Notes under the pieces: model-generated
The model's database searches: none
What the model saw: only the letters and a program-made list of their open reading frames with translations
Told to the model about the DNA's origin: nothing
Position numbers and translations under genes: made by a program
Part shown: positions 32,528 to 43,504 of the stretch, piece by piece
How the letters are laid out: the number at the start of each line of letters is the position of its first letter
Numbering within the stretch: position 1 is the stretch's first letter
IMG/VR virus record: IMGVR_UViG_3300031754_000002
Location: 41,859 to 105,858 of that record
Direction: 5' to 3' (one strand)
DNA: 64,000 bases
Source: a virus

Positions 32528-32741
32528 CGCAGCGCCTCATCCGGGATCTCTGCTCGACGCACTTCCTCCGCTCTGCGCTCAAGCTCGGCTCGGATGACTG
32601 CTCCGGCTCATACACGGCCGCGACTGCTACGCCTAGGCCCGGGAGCTGCTTGTCAAGCGCCGCCTGGACACACATTGCATGAGCATCGAGTGCCTGGCGT
32701 GATGGAGCGCCCGTCTCCACGGTGAGATAGCCAGCGCTCAT
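32524..32741 (-). pseudogene. Frameshifted phage protein
   Basis: MSAGYLTVETGAPSRQALD and a helix are followed near 32580 by a one-base shift to LERRAEEVRRAEIPDEALR, whose TGA overlaps the next GTG. Only the shifted frame restores the coupling seen throughout this operon. Confidence 0.5.
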
Positions 32742-32980
32742 GCCATTGCCCGATCTATAAGCTCAAGCGCCCCTACCGTCGAATGCCCCACATAGCCACA
32801 GCCGAGACAGCGATGCACGCCGACACTTTGGAAGTGACCTCGGCCATGCTCCCTACCGCAGTCGCAACGCCAGCGGCGCGGTGGATAGCCAGCGGCCAGG
32901 TCTGCTGCCTCGGACTCTTGTTCCTCGGCTCGGACCTCGCTATCGACGGTCCCGGTTGGTTGTGTATGCAACGACCTCAT
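32738..32980 (-). CDS. Zinc-ribbon phage protein (80 aa)
   Basis: GGAGGAGACG precedes ATG 32980, which fixes the start. A CxC/CxxC ribbon (WRCDCGREHG and HRCLGCGYVG) fills the C-terminal half. Confidence 0.6.
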   Translation of the reverse strand: MRSLHTQPTGTVDSEVRAEEQESEAADLAAGYPPRRWRCDCGREHGRGHFQSVGVHRCLGCGYVGHSTVGALELIDRAMA

Positions 32981-33293
32981 CGTCTCCTCCGGCCAGCATG
33001 GACACCTCATATCGCGCTTCGAGGACCAGAGATTCTAGGCGTTCCCGGTCCTTAACCCCGCACCAAAGGGTATCACGAACCCGGCCTCGAAGGCAAGCAT
33101 CCAGACGCAATCTTTGCGCTAGATCCGAGGATACGACGAGCGTCCAGCCCCCGGCTAGCTCGAAGCGGAAACGCCCCTCAAAGCAGTACATCGTCTCTGG
33201 GGTGTTAAGCAGCGAGCCGACGAACCGCAGCGTCTCCGCCAGCTCGCGGATGCTCATTGCCCGACCGGGCGCGGCGAGCGTTTGATTGCGCAT
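32940..33293 (-). CDS. Phage hypothetical protein (117 aa)
   Basis: The core alternates strands and helices (MYCFEGRFRFELAGGWTLVV). Its C-terminus overlaps the next gene by 41 bases. No family recognised. Confidence 0.5.
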   Translation of the reverse strand: MRNQTLAAPGRAMSIRELAETLRFVGSLLNTPETMYCFEGRFRFELAGGWTLVVSSDLAQRLRLDACLRGRVRDTLWCGVKDRERLESLVLEARYEVSMLAGGDDEVVAYTTNRDRR

Positions 33294-33361
33294 ACAACGT
33301 CATCTTACACATACGCATGACGGAAGTTACGCGCGCTCCGTCGCCTTGGCGTAATCGATGC

Positions 33362-33619
33362 TCAGTGACGACTCGGCATCGAGGGCTTTGACGAGTTTGT
33401 CGAAGCGCATGGGGACCGGAGCCACCAGCAGATCGCGAGCCATGCCGGGCGCACATCGAGGCCAGCGGCGATTCGCTCCACAATGGCGATGCTCAGATTC
33501 GTGTCGTCATGCTCCGCGCGCACCAAATATGCCTTGGTCACGCCACACCGCTTAGACAATGCAGCGAGGCTAAGTTCTTTGGCCTCGCGCGCCAATAGTA
33601 GGCGTGCCCTGAGGCTCAT
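33362..33619 (-). CDS. XRE-family HTH regulator (85 aa)
   Basis: The HTH domain is clear (RLLLAREAKELSLAALSKR, GVTKAYLVRAEHDD, SIAIVERIAAGLDV). After RPAWLA the frame becomes implausible, while a one-base shift gives PVPMRFDKLVKALDAE down to a TAA at 33327-33329. The true C-terminus may lie there. Confidence 0.6.
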   Translation of the reverse strand: MSLRARLLLAREAKELSLAALSKRCGVTKAYLVRAEHDDTNLSIAIVERIAAGLDVRPAWLAICWWLRSPCASTNSSKPSMPSRH

Positions 33620-33783
33620 CGCGCGGCCTTTTCGACGCCCATGATTGCCACGACATCTGTGTTCCACACATCCCGCCCGTCATGGTCCTCGGCTTCGGCC
33701 TTGCGCTTAGCCTGCGCCTCCGAGCGAGCCTCGACTTCATATGTCGCCTGGGTGCTCTCCATCACATGCACCAAGTATCTCAT
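33616..33783 (-). CDS. Small conserved-type phage protein (55 aa)
   Basis: GGGAGAG precedes ATG 33783 and the stop overlaps the XRE start (ATGA). The sequence MRYLVHVMESTQATYEVEA with a following charged helix is a typical short beta-alpha microdomain. Confidence 0.55.
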   Translation of the reverse strand: MRYLVHVMESTQATYEVEARSEAQAKRKAEAEDHDGRDVWNTDVVAIMGVEKAAR

Positions 33784-34226
33784 TGACTCTCCCTCCTAAG
33801 CATGAGCCTTCTCGTCTCATAGAACACGAACACATTAGCCCCCTCAAAGAAGAACCACCGCCCACACTCGCAGCGCACCATCGCCAACGCCTCACACACC
33901 ACATCTCCACGACACTGGCAAGCTACTTCAGCGCACGGAAACCCATCCCCGATGACGCTCAAGCTCCAGAAGTTTGACGGCACCTCCTTATAGCCTACGC
34001 CCCATTCGCTCGCGCTCACCGCGTAACGCAATGCGCCCATCCGACGGAGTTCCGGTCTACCCAAACGATCTAGCGCCGGAAGCGTGTCCGCATATTCGGG
34101 TCTAAGGTCCGCTGTCCTTACTAGCCGTCTTGACTCGACGCGGTTGATATACGCCAGCACGGCTTGTGGATTGTCGTGGCCTTCCAGGCGTTCGCGCCAG
34201 CCCTCGCGGTCTGGGTCGTCGGTCAT
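33780..34226 (-). CDS. Phage hypothetical protein (148 aa)
   Basis: ATG 34226 overlaps the methyltransferase stop. The protein has a Cys cluster (CAEVACQCRGDVVC, MVRCECGRWFFF) in its C-terminal half suggesting a zinc ribbon. Unknown role. Confidence 0.55.
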   Translation of the reverse strand: MTDDPDREGWRERLEGHDNPQAVLAYINRVESRRLVRTADLRPEYADTLPALDRLGRPELRRMGALRYAVSASEWGVGYKEVPSNFWSLSVIGDGFPCAEVACQCRGDVVCEALAMVRCECGRWFFFEGANVFVFYETRRLMLRRESQ

Positions 34227-34834
34227 GCGGGCATCTCGGCGGTTCCAAGGCTCTCGTCGCCCCACGAATCCCATCCAAGCCGCGCGGTACGCGCGAACAA
34301 CTCGACACGCGGAGCTGGCGAGACGCGCTGAACAAGGTCCATGAACGCTCCGGGCTTCTCGGAATGTTTACCGCGGGGCGCCGTTATCACGTTGGACTGG
34401 CGCAGCGTGGCGGGGATGCCCAGCCCGCCACGCGTGCCAAACAACACGTGCTCGGTCATCCCCCGGAAGTAGAAGCCGAGCCCAGGTGCGCCCGTCTTGA
34501 CCCAGGTGAGCATCGTCTTGTATTCAAACCCCCAGCTGCGCATAATGTCAAAGGCGCTTACCGGCTCAGCTTTGTAGCCCTGGAACAGGCGTGGGTTCGT
34601 CACCCAGAGATAGAGATGCGCCTCCTCTGCTGCCATCTTGCCCACGGGAAGCTCCCGAATCGCAGCGCTCGTCATCGTGTCATAGCGGGCCTCTGCCGGT
34701 GCGCCACGCCGATCATCCTGCTCAGCCTCGGCATTGTGAGCGAGCCGGGAGCCGGTATACTTCCATGGCGGGTCGCAAACAATCGTACGGTATTTCTTTG
34801 GGCTACTCGACGGCGAAGGGGGACTCGTAGTCAT
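34223..34834 (-). CDS. MT-A70 family adenine N6-methyltransferase (203 aa)
   Basis: The catalytic DPPW motif is near the start (YRTIVCDPPWKY). Further conserved elements are HLYLWVTNPRL, TMLTWVKTG, GFYFRGMTEHVLFGTRG and SEKPGAFMDLVQRVSP, all typical of bacterial MT-A70 enzymes that methylate adenine in DNA. Probably protects phage DNA from restriction or marks replication. Confidence 0.9.
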   Translation of the reverse strand: MTTSPPSPSSSPKKYRTIVCDPPWKYTGSRLAHNAEAEQDDRRGAPAEARYDTMTSAAIRELPVGKMAAEEAHLYLWVTNPRLFQGYKAEPVSAFDIMRSWGFEYKTMLTWVKTGAPGLGFYFRGMTEHVLFGTRGGLGIPATLRQSNVITAPRGKHSEKPGAFMDLVQRVSPAPRVELFARTARLGWDSWGDESLGTAEMPA

Positions 34835-34935
34835 CGAGATGCCTCCCCGTGAGCGCTCGACGACTGCCCGTGTTCACGTAGGCTCGTCCACGGCTGTCGT
34901 GTGCCGACATCACACCGGGATAGAAGTCCGCTCAC
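34831..34935 (-). CDS. Microprotein upstream of MT-A70 (34 aa)
   Basis: GTG 34935 overlaps the stop of the preceding microgene, and the TGA overlaps the MT-A70 start by four bases. Sequence begins VSGLLSRCDVGTRQPW. Called because the chain of overlaps is exact. Confidence 0.4.
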   Translation of the reverse strand: MSGLLSRCDVGTRQPWTSLREHGQSSSAHGEASR

Positions 34936-35030
34936 CCGGCTTCACCGCGCACCCAGACAGCATGGCCTTTACATGACCCCGCGCATCTATGGCAGCCAGC
35001 AATGCGAGCGATGATCCACCAGCCGCTCAT
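34932..35030 (-). CDS. Cys-containing microprotein (32 aa)
   Basis: ATG 35030 overlaps the stop of the upstream gene and its stop overlaps the next GTG. The sequence MSGWWIIARIAGCHRCAGSC carries a likely half zinc site. Confidence 0.4.
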   Translation of the reverse strand: MSGWWIIARIAGCHRCAGSCKGHAVWVRGEAG

Positions 35031-35311
35031 GGCTTCTTCCTCGTCCGGTCACGAGCCGCGTTCCGGCGTCGTGCTTCCTGCTCACGCGCAAGAAAGCCCT
35101 TCGCTGTCGTGATACGTGCCCCGAGCTCCCGGTGTAGCTCCACCGCATGCTTCACGTCCATTCTCACGAAAACCTCGCCACCACCTCCCGACGGCCACGG
35201 ATACACGGACACACGCATGTCGATAAAGCCGTCCTCGTCGCCGACGCTCGTCCGTTTCGTTACTTCCTGCGTCCGCGATGTGGTGCTCGATTGCACAGCG
35301 CGGCCCTTCAT
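35027..35311 (-). CDS. Phage hypothetical protein (94 aa)
   Basis: A beta-rich N-terminal half (FIDMRVSVYPWPSGGGGEV) and a basic helical C-terminus (EQEARRRNAARDRTRKK). Coupled to the ASCH gene. Confidence 0.5.
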   Translation of the reverse strand: MKGRAVQSSTTSRTQEVTKRTSVGDEDGFIDMRVSVYPWPSGGGGEVFVRMDVKHAVELHRELGARITTAKGFLAREQEARRRNAARDRTRKKP

Positions 35312-35649
35312 GGGAGTACCCTAAACTCGACGCGCCACACGAGCTTGCCCAGCGGCAGGGAGCCATTGATCGCCTGGAACGCGATGGCGAACTGCTCCAC
35401 GCTCGGGAAGCCCTCCTTGCGGGCCTCGGCCTTGCTCATGTCGAGCATCTGTTCCTGCGTGCAGGACACCACGCGCGCGCGTCCGATCGACGGCTTGCCG
35501 CGTCCCGGCTGCACGGCGAACTCCTTACCCTTGATGTAAATGCAGCGCTCGCACCACCATGGCGAGCGCTCATTAGCGGAGCACAGACGACGCGTGACAG
35601 TCTTTTCACCCGCGACCACCTTCGCTGCTAGCTCCGGCCGGAAGATCAC
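35308..35649 (-). CDS. ASCH-domain protein (113 aa)
   Basis: The protein starts MIFRPELAAKVVAGEKTVTR, the characteristic ASCH opening, and continues with PGRGKPSIGRARVVS and a C-terminal strand KLVWRVEFRVL. ASCH domains resemble PUA and are thought to bind RNA. Confidence 0.75.
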   Translation of the reverse strand: MIFRPELAAKVVAGEKTVTRRLCSANERSPWWCERCIYIKGKEFAVQPGRGKPSIGRARVVSCTQEQMLDMSKAEARKEGFPSVEQFAIAFQAINGSLPLGKLVWRVEFRVLP

Positions 35650-36350
35650 GCCAGCCGCTCCAGCGCAAGCAGCCGGTCAAGGTCACGTTCGGCTTCCTCG
35701 CGCGTGATCTCGCGGCCTTCATACTTCCACGCGTACCATCCTGCTGCGTAGGGCTTCATCCACTCGCTGTGCTCAAAGATAAACGCGCGCTCCATCTGCA
35801 CCTTCCCCTGAATGGCGAGATGACATACCTGACAAAGCGCTGCCAAGTTCCACCATCGCATATCACGCTTAGCCTCGGTTGTGTTTCCCCAGCAGCCCGT
35901 TAGATGGTGAACTGTGAGCATGCGCCAGCGAGCTTCGACCTTGACACCGCGATCCAGCCGGTAGTCTTGCGGACCTACCTCACCTTCCTCGATCTCTGTC
36001 GAATCGCCCGCTACCTCGATTCGGATTGGCGTAAAGTGAACGCACCGCGCATCACATGGACTCCACTCGCCCCTCGCGCTGATCCGCTTGTCCCCAGCCC
36101 GATAGGGATGCAGACAGCGTACGCAACGATAGTCCGCCATTGCTCGCACCACATCCTTGACACCCCGCTCGCCCTTCCCGCCGCACGCTGGACATCGTAG
36201 CTCTCGAACCTCAGTGCTCCCCTTCTCGACGGCATCCGCTGCGCCGAGTCCGTGGCAAAGATCGCAGGGGAAGCGATGCCAGACGATCGGATAGCCGTCC
36301 TTGCCGCACTCGTCAGGCTCATATAGACGAAACAGCGTTAGGTCCGTCAC
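35646..36350 (-). CDS. HNH-type endonuclease with zinc knuckles (234 aa)
   Basis: The N-terminal half has a DnaJ-like knuckle pair (CDLCHGLG, CPACGGKG) and another CVRCLHPYRAGD. The C-terminal half holds an HNH-like core: LTVHHLTGCWGN, RWWNLAALCQVCHLAIQG. Likely a nicking or homing nuclease. Confidence 0.7.
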   Translation of the reverse strand: MTDLTLFRLYEPDECGKDGYPIVWHRFPCDLCHGLGAADAVEKGSTEVRELRCPACGGKGERGVKDVVRAMADYRCVRCLHPYRAGDKRISARGEWSPCDARCVHFTPIRIEVAGDSTEIEEGEVGPQDYRLDRGVKVEARWRMLTVHHLTGCWGNTTEAKRDMRWWNLAALCQVCHLAIQGKVQMERAFIFEHSEWMKPYAAGWYAWKYEGREITREEAERDLDRLLALERLA

Positions 36351-36637
36351 CGCAAACTCCCCACGAACAGCGCGGCGGCGACCAAGTCACCTGCAACCCG
36401 CGCCCACCGTGGCTGCCGAGAACGCAACAAACGTGCGGCCCACCGCTCATCGCACCCTTGCGGGAAGGGTAGCTCTCGGCCCTTGCACCAGACAGTGCCG
36501 GTGATCGATTTGCCGAGCTGACGGTACGCCTCAAAATCCGCGTTGAACGCTATCCACGCCAGATGCACGGATGTTAGACGACGCGGCGAACGCTCCAGAA
36601 CATAGTCGCAGAGCGCTTCGAGCTTTGGGGGGAGCAC
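36347..36637 (-). CDS. Panacea (DUF4065)-like protein, short (96 aa)
   Basis: The N-terminal half (KLEALCDYVLERSPRRL, VHLAWIAFNADFEAYRQLG, SITGTVW) follows the Panacea pattern found in antitoxins. It is shorter than usual and the C-terminal 40 residues do not continue the pattern. GTG 36637 lies six bases after a TATAAT box. The Fic-like gene is just upstream on the same strand. Confidence 0.5.
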   Translation of the reverse strand: MLPPKLEALCDYVLERSPRRLTSVHLAWIAFNADFEAYRQLGKSITGTVWCKGRELPFPQGCDERWAARLLRSRQPRWARVAGDLVAAALFVGSLR

Positions 36638-36643
36638 CCGCCC

Positions 36644-36649
36644 ATTATA
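36644..36649 (-). promoter_or_regulatory. -10 box of a leaderless promoter
   Basis: TATAAT on the minus strand, six bases (GGGCGG) before GTG 36637. Same spacing as at 11875-11880. This gives the Panacea-like gene its own promoter inside the long leftward operon. Confidence 0.5.
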
Positions 36650-36655
36650 CGCCCC

Positions 36656-36745
36656 TCAGCCCATCGAGGCAAGCCTGCTAGCCCGCTGTTTGCGAAGGTT
36701 TGCGCCCGACCCGAAGCACATCGAGAAGCATCCGCCGGGCGCCAC
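36656..36745 (-). CDS. Possible microprotein between Fic and Panacea genes (29 aa)
   Basis: A GTG frame with two Cys residues (APGGCFSMCFGSG) and a basic tail. Only its spacing supports it, and it overlaps the Panacea promoter. Confidence 0.25.
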   Translation of the reverse strand: MAPGGCFSMCFGSGANLRKQRASRLASMG

Positions 36746-36752
36746 TGGAGCC

Positions 36753-37046
36753 TTACACGTCGAGCGGACGGCTAGCGCCCAACGCTTCATAGTACGCTCG
36801 ATGAAGGAATGGCAGCGCGAAAGGGTCACGCCCAAGCTGCAGCATATGCCAAGCCCACAGGACTCGGCCCGAACGGCCATTGCCATCTCGGAATGGATGC
36901 AGTCGCTCATAGCGATAGTGGATATCCCACGGTGTGGCATTCAGGTTCCCGTCCACTGCTTCGTCCAGCGCAGTAAGAAGCTCCCGTAGCTCCGAGACGA
37001 TCGCTCGGCCACCAAGCACCTTGGCGTCTGTCAAGCACCTTCGCAA
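36753..37046 (-). CDS. Fic-domain protein, short (97 aa)
   Basis: The AMP-transferase signature HPFRDGNGRSGRVLW is intact, preceded by IHYRYERL and followed by a helix and ALPFLHRAYYEALG. Intact phage or bacterial Fic proteins are longer at the N-terminus, so this may be truncated or start further upstream inside the neighbouring gene. It could act as toxin to the adjacent Panacea-like protein. Confidence 0.7.
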   Translation of the reverse strand: MRRCLTDAKVLGGRAIVSELRELLTALDEAVDGNLNATPWDIHYRYERLHPFRDGNGRSGRVLWAWHMLQLGRDPFALPFLHRAYYEALGASRPLDV

Positions 37047-37360
37047 TTTTTATGTTGCTCTAGCTCGACCCGTCGCAGCAACCCAGCAACCAAACCCTCC
37101 AATCCAGACACGCGCTCAAGCAATCCATCCTTGGCGTAGAGCATGAACGAGCGGCCATGCTCCCGGCTCACATGCTCGCGTACGGTCACGTCAACCATTT
37201 GGCCGACGGGCAATGAGGAGAAACAGCGCAGCTTCTCGTTGACTCGCTCGCCGGTCTCCTTCTCCGCTTGTATATCGTAAATCGTATAGCGCCGGTCCTT
37301 GTCCTGGTATGCAGGGACGCAGGCGAGGATACGCAGGCGGGTATCCCAAGCGTCGGCCAC
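37031..37360 (-). CDS. Phage hypothetical protein (109 aa)
   Basis: The N-terminal 70 residues are beta-rich (RLRILACVPAYQDKDRRYT, VGQMVDVTVREHVS) and the C-terminus is a helix (LEGLVAGLLRRVELEQ). No family. Confidence 0.5.
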   Translation of the reverse strand: MADAWDTRLRILACVPAYQDKDRRYTIYDIQAEKETGERVNEKLRCFSSLPVGQMVDVTVREHVSREHGRSFMLYAKDGLLERVSGLEGLVAGLLRRVELEQHKNCEGA

Positions 37361-37375
37361 CGAACGCGTGAACGC

Positions 37376-37918
37376 TTAGGACTCTGCGGGCGCGGGACCA
37401 GGCGGCTTAACGAAGGTAGTCGGCTCAATGTCGAGTCCTAGCTTCAGGTCACTGGCGAGTACGGCGTCCGCACCAACATTCTCCGCTTCCATCTCCAAGC
37501 CGTTCGGCTGGACAGTACCGAACATGCGAGCACGCGCAAGATAGTGACGCCGACGCTCGGCTTGGACTGCCTCGACTTTCGCTACTGCGTCTGCCTGCCA
37601 GTCGCCAAAATAGATGGCCTCCGGGTCATGGCGATAATCCCAGCAGCCCGAGAATCGCACGGAGCCGGGTGGTGCAAGCTCGTTTGTTACCGCCTCCGCA
37701 AGGATCGTAAATACGGCGTCTGCGTCTGCGCCGATTCCGGCCGCGCCTGCCTTCGCAAGTGCCGCGTAAATCCGTTTACGAAGCGGCGTGTCACCACCCT
37801 CATCGACGCTTGTTAGCTCCAGCGCCAAGCCGTGAGGATGGAAGAACTGGCGATTACACTCCTGCAAATAGCCTAGCTCTTTGAACTCCTTCGCGTCCAT
37901 ATACTTTATATCTGCCAT
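37376..37918 (-). CDS. Phage early protein (180 aa)
   Basis: The N-terminus (MDAKEFKELGYLQECNRQF) and FHPHGLALEL form a segment I have seen in actinophage early proteins; the centre has FSGCWDYRHDPEAIYFGDW. Function unknown. Next to the DnaB helicase gene. Confidence 0.55.
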   Translation of the reverse strand: MADIKYMDAKEFKELGYLQECNRQFFHPHGLALELTSVDEGGDTPLRKRIYAALAKAGAAGIGADADAVFTILAEAVTNELAPPGSVRFSGCWDYRHDPEAIYFGDWQADAVAKVEAVQAERRRHYLARARMFGTVQPNGLEMEAENVGADAVLASDLKLGLDIEPTTFVKPPGPAPAES

Positions 37919-37935
37919 GTTCCCTCCATAGTGAG

Positions 37936-40763
<2,828 letters not shown>

Positions 40764-41135
40764 TCACCGCAACGTCGCTTCAACGCTCGACCAATCGCTC
40801 GGCCTCCAGACGAACACTTCGACGTGCTCATTGCCCAGTGCGACCCGTAGCAATGCTTCCTGCCATGCTTGCTGCGCCTCGGTGAGCTTTCTGCGCCCAG
40901 TCTTCAACTCCGCAAAGATGAGTCGGTCGCCTCTCGCCATTGTCAAATCCGGGAAGCCAGCCGAATCCTTGTCCCCAATAATGAGACGGTGGCCGCTTTT
41001 CCGCACCACTTCTCGGCGACTATCGTGGAAATGGGCAACCTTCCAACCCCTGTGATGAGCGTACTCAACCACCGCCATCTGGAATTGTTTCTCTGACTGC
41101 TCTAGCTTGTGTGGGAAGGCTGGCGCACCAGTCAT
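40764..41135 (-). CDS. VRR-NUC type nuclease (123 aa)
   Basis: ATG 41135 is the likely start. Catalytic elements are GDKDSAGFPDLTMA, LIFAELKTGRRKLTEAQQ and a terminal VEVFVWRPSDW, matching the PD-(D/E)XK core of VRR-NUC domains. Such phage enzymes process branched or flap DNA. Confidence 0.8.
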   Translation of the reverse strand: MTGAPAFPHKLEQSEKQFQMAVVEYAHHRGWKVAHFHDSRREVVRKSGHRLIIGDKDSAGFPDLTMARGDRLIFAELKTGRRKLTEAQQAWQEALLRVALGNEHVEVFVWRPSDWSSVEATLR

Positions 41136-41506
41136 GCCGGAAACTCCGTGTGATCCTCGCCACAACCTGAGCACATTACGCCCGGTCCGGATGTACGCGC
41201 GCCAACCGGCGACGTAGAGCTGGCGTGGTGCTTCAAGTGCCGTAAGCGCCTATTACATGAGTGGACGATCCTTCGGGATGGTGAACTGGGCTGGGACGTG
41301 TAGCGCACCTTGCCGCAGAACACCCGCTCAGGGCTCTCGCGTCTCGCACGCTTGCGCTCGCGTGCCTCAGCGATACGCACTGCTTTGCGCTCCTGCTTAC
41401 GCTGCTCCGAGGCAATGAGTTGGTCATGGGCTCTCGCAAGCCTTGGTGCTACCTCGGCGAACGTGGACGGACGATGCCTGGGGCACCAGCAAGTCACGAC
41501 GGCCAC
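41132..41506 (-). CDS. Phage hypothetical protein with Cys pairs (124 aa)
   Basis: The N-terminus has CWCPRHRP, the middle a basic helix (ASEQRKQERKAVRIAEARE) and the end MCSGCGEDHTEF. The segment between looks less natural than its neighbours, so an indel is possible. Confidence 0.45.
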   Translation of the reverse strand: MAVVTCWCPRHRPSTFAEVAPRLARAHDQLIASEQRKQERKAVRIAEARERKRARRESPERVFCGKVRYTSQPSSPSRRIVHSCNRRLRHLKHHASSTSPVGARTSGPGVMCSGCGEDHTEFPA

Positions 41507-42000
41507 AGTTGCGGTTGTGTGTCAGCAGGAATATACAGCGGGTGGCGAGGGGCACCGTCTTTTGTCTCACCAAGGCAATAGAGCGTCTGCGGATGAACCA
41601 CCCCGGCAATTATTGACGGCCGCAACTCATATGGCTTGACCTTCGTCCCCCAGCTACCCCATGCGGCGATGATGATGACGGCATCGCTTGAACACCTCAG
41701 CAGCCAGTCATTGTTGGCTGGGCCGATTGGATCGGCCGCCGTCAGCAAGCCCTTTGGGTCTGTCGAGCGAAACGCGTACAGGTTCGTCATCAACAGGCCA
41801 CCGCAACCCCAATCCCGTGCGAAACGAATGCAGCGCCTAATGGTCGGGTCGTCCTGCGTCTCATCCGCTGTTGAGGGATTGAGCCCAATGAACATCGCCG
41901 GGGGTCGGTCGTCCCATATCCGGCGCAGGACATAGCGCCAAGTGCGGCACGGCGAGAACTCGGCCGAACGGTCCATGTCGAGCTGTAGTTGGCCCGTCAT
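41494..42000 (-). CDS. DUF1643-family protein (168 aa)
   Basis: ATG 42000 overlaps the preceding stop. The conserved DUF1643 blocks are present: SPCRTWRYVLRRIWD, MFIGLNPSTADETQDDPT and GGLLMTNLYAFRSTDP, with GPANNDWL. These proteins are widespread in phages; their activity is not established. Confidence 0.85.
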   Translation of the reverse strand: MTGQLQLDMDRSAEFSPCRTWRYVLRRIWDDRPPAMFIGLNPSTADETQDDPTIRRCIRFARDWGCGGLLMTNLYAFRSTDPKGLLTAADPIGPANNDWLLRCSSDAVIIIAAWGSWGTKVKPYELRPSIIAGVVHPQTLYCLGETKDGAPRHPLYIPADTQPQLWPS

Positions 42001-42152
42001 CGACGCTCCCGCAACACAACTCGCAGAAGGCGTTCTAGCGGCGGTCCCACGGCCGCCCAGAATGCGGCGCGTAGGTCCGCTAGCGCATAAGGCATGCCCA
42101 CCGTGAACGCGATATATCGCCCAGTACGGTAGGAGCCGCGTTTCAGGACCAC
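41997..42152 (-). CDS. Small phage protein (51 aa)
   Basis: GTG 42152 gives a continuous frame (VLKRGSYRTGRYIAFTVG, a helix and a basic end) whose TGA overlaps the DUF1643 start. Unknown role. Confidence 0.4.
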   Translation of the reverse strand: MVLKRGSYRTGRYIAFTVGMPYALADLRAAFWAAVGPPLERLLRVVLRERR

Positions 42153-42270
42153 GCCACAAGCCCTTCGTCCTGACACCTTAGCGCTACTGGAAGCTCTCCA
42201 AGTCTAAAGCAGCGGTAACGGCTCCGTATCGAGCCCTGCGTCCCTCCGAGGGCCTTGGACATGCCTGGGC

Positions 42271-43050
42271 TCACGTTGAGCCCTCAATTCGTCTTAGCGC
42301 GTCTCCCTGGCCCTCCAGGAGCTCAACCTTGAACCGCGCCCTCAACTCCAGCACGCTCTGTTCTCCTGTGGACCGTAGGGTTGGGTGCTCGGGCTTCTCG
42401 CGCATGCGGTTGATGGCGTTCACGTGGTTCCAGACGGTTTCTCGGGTCAACGGGGTCATGTTGGCTACGAAGTCCTGCACCGACATTGAGCCCGACGGAG
42501 AGCCTTGGCGTGGCGCTTTCTCGGCCATTTTGTCAATTCGCTCATCGTCGCCTTCCTTACCGATACCCGACAATGCGTATCGGATATCCAAGTACTTTTT
42601 GCGACGATCGTTCTGGCCGTTGTGATGCGGCGATGACGCGAGTCCGTCAATAGCTTCGCAGCACTGCTGCTCTGAGCGAGCGGCCAGCGCTTTGCTGATG
42701 ATCCGCCTGCGCTTCGCTTCAAGCGTCCTGGCATGAGCACCAGGGATTACGCGCTGGTAGTGGTCCCAGACTCGTGATACCTCGGGCATAATCGCGCGCG
42801 TACGCGCATGTGCGCGCGGTGTTGTCCCTGATCGCTTTTCTAGTGGAGACTCTATGCCTTGCTCTGAGTTAAGCGCATCAGCTACAAGCGATTGCTGTCT
42901 CTCGCTCATACTCCCTTCCGCCCGCCCCCACGCTATCACGTGGAGAGCAAAAGTCAAGGACTTAATTCTGCCGACTACGTTTCCCCTGCTATCGAGCAGA
43001 TTTCCGTGGTCGTCTAGCGTGAGCGTCACTAGCTCGCTCGTATGGATCAT
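42271..43050 (-). CDS. Putative replisome organiser or initiator (259 aa)
   Basis: The central region (VWDHYQRVIPGAH, KRRRIISKALAAR, ASSPHHNG and KKYLDIRYALSG) resembles the C-terminal domain of phage replication initiators that load DnaB. A long Ser/Gly-rich linker follows. It lies one group upstream of DnaB. The role is inferred. Confidence 0.5.
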   Translation of the reverse strand: MIHTSELVTLTLDDHGNLLDSRGNVVGRIKSLTFALHVIAWGRAEGSMSERQQSLVADALNSEQGIESPLEKRSGTTPRAHARTRAIMPEVSRVWDHYQRVIPGAHARTLEAKRRRIISKALAARSEQQCCEAIDGLASSPHHNGQNDRRKKYLDIRYALSGIGKEGDDERIDKMAEKAPRQGSPSGSMSVQDFVANMTPLTRETVWNHVNAINRMREKPEHPTLRSTGEQSVLELRARFKVELLEGQGDALRRIEGST

Positions 43051-43059
43051 GCCCCCATC

Positions 43060-43366
43060 CTACTCGCTCAGCCACCCTGAATCTACCCCCCGCAACCCGC
43101 AAACTCCGGGTGTTTTCAGCCCACCGTCCACTTCTCGCAGCACTCCACGACGGTCGATAACGAACATGGCATCTCCGAAGTCCACGACTGGGCCTCTCCG
43201 GTGCTCGTCCCAAGCTACGATTCGGGCGTCATGGTGCTCGTCGGCGAGCTTGTCGAGCTTTGAGTGCTGTCGCGCGGTAAGGGCATTGTGCGGGTCAGGA
43301 TGCCATGAGGACCGGATATCCCCAGTGCTCCACCCCGGAATCTGCGGTCTTTTCGTAGCCGGGCAC
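43060..43366 (-). pseudogene. Frameshifted phage protein
   Basis: GTG 43366 starts VPGYEKTADSG; the remainder (GWSTGDIRSSWHPDPHNAL, FGDAMFVIDRRGVLREV) lies one base out of frame and runs to a TAG at 43060. The span is not a multiple of three, consistent with a single indel. Confidence 0.45.
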
Positions 43367-43390
43367 TAGACGCCAGTACTGGGAGTTGGG

Positions 43391-43396
43391 TAGACT
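43391..43396 (+). promoter_or_regulatory. -10-like box, leaderless geometry
   Basis: TAGACT lies six bases (GAAGTG) before ATG 43403, matching the spacing at 11875 and 36644. It would drive the plus-strand GroES pair. Confidence 0.4.
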
Positions 43397-43402
43397 GAAG
43401 TG

Positions 43403-43504
43403 ATGGCTCGACCCAAAGTCAAACACGCCGCGAGGACCCTACACGCTGATTCAAGCATCGGAGAGAGAACTCACGCCAACGACAGGAGACTAGATGGCCG
43501 CTAA
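43403..43504 (+). CDS. Basic leader microprotein (33 aa)
   Basis: The frame MARPKVKHAARTLHADSSIG overlaps the start of the next gene. It may be a leader peptide coupling translation. Confidence 0.35.
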   Translation: MARPKVKHAARTLHADSSIGERTHANDRRLDGR

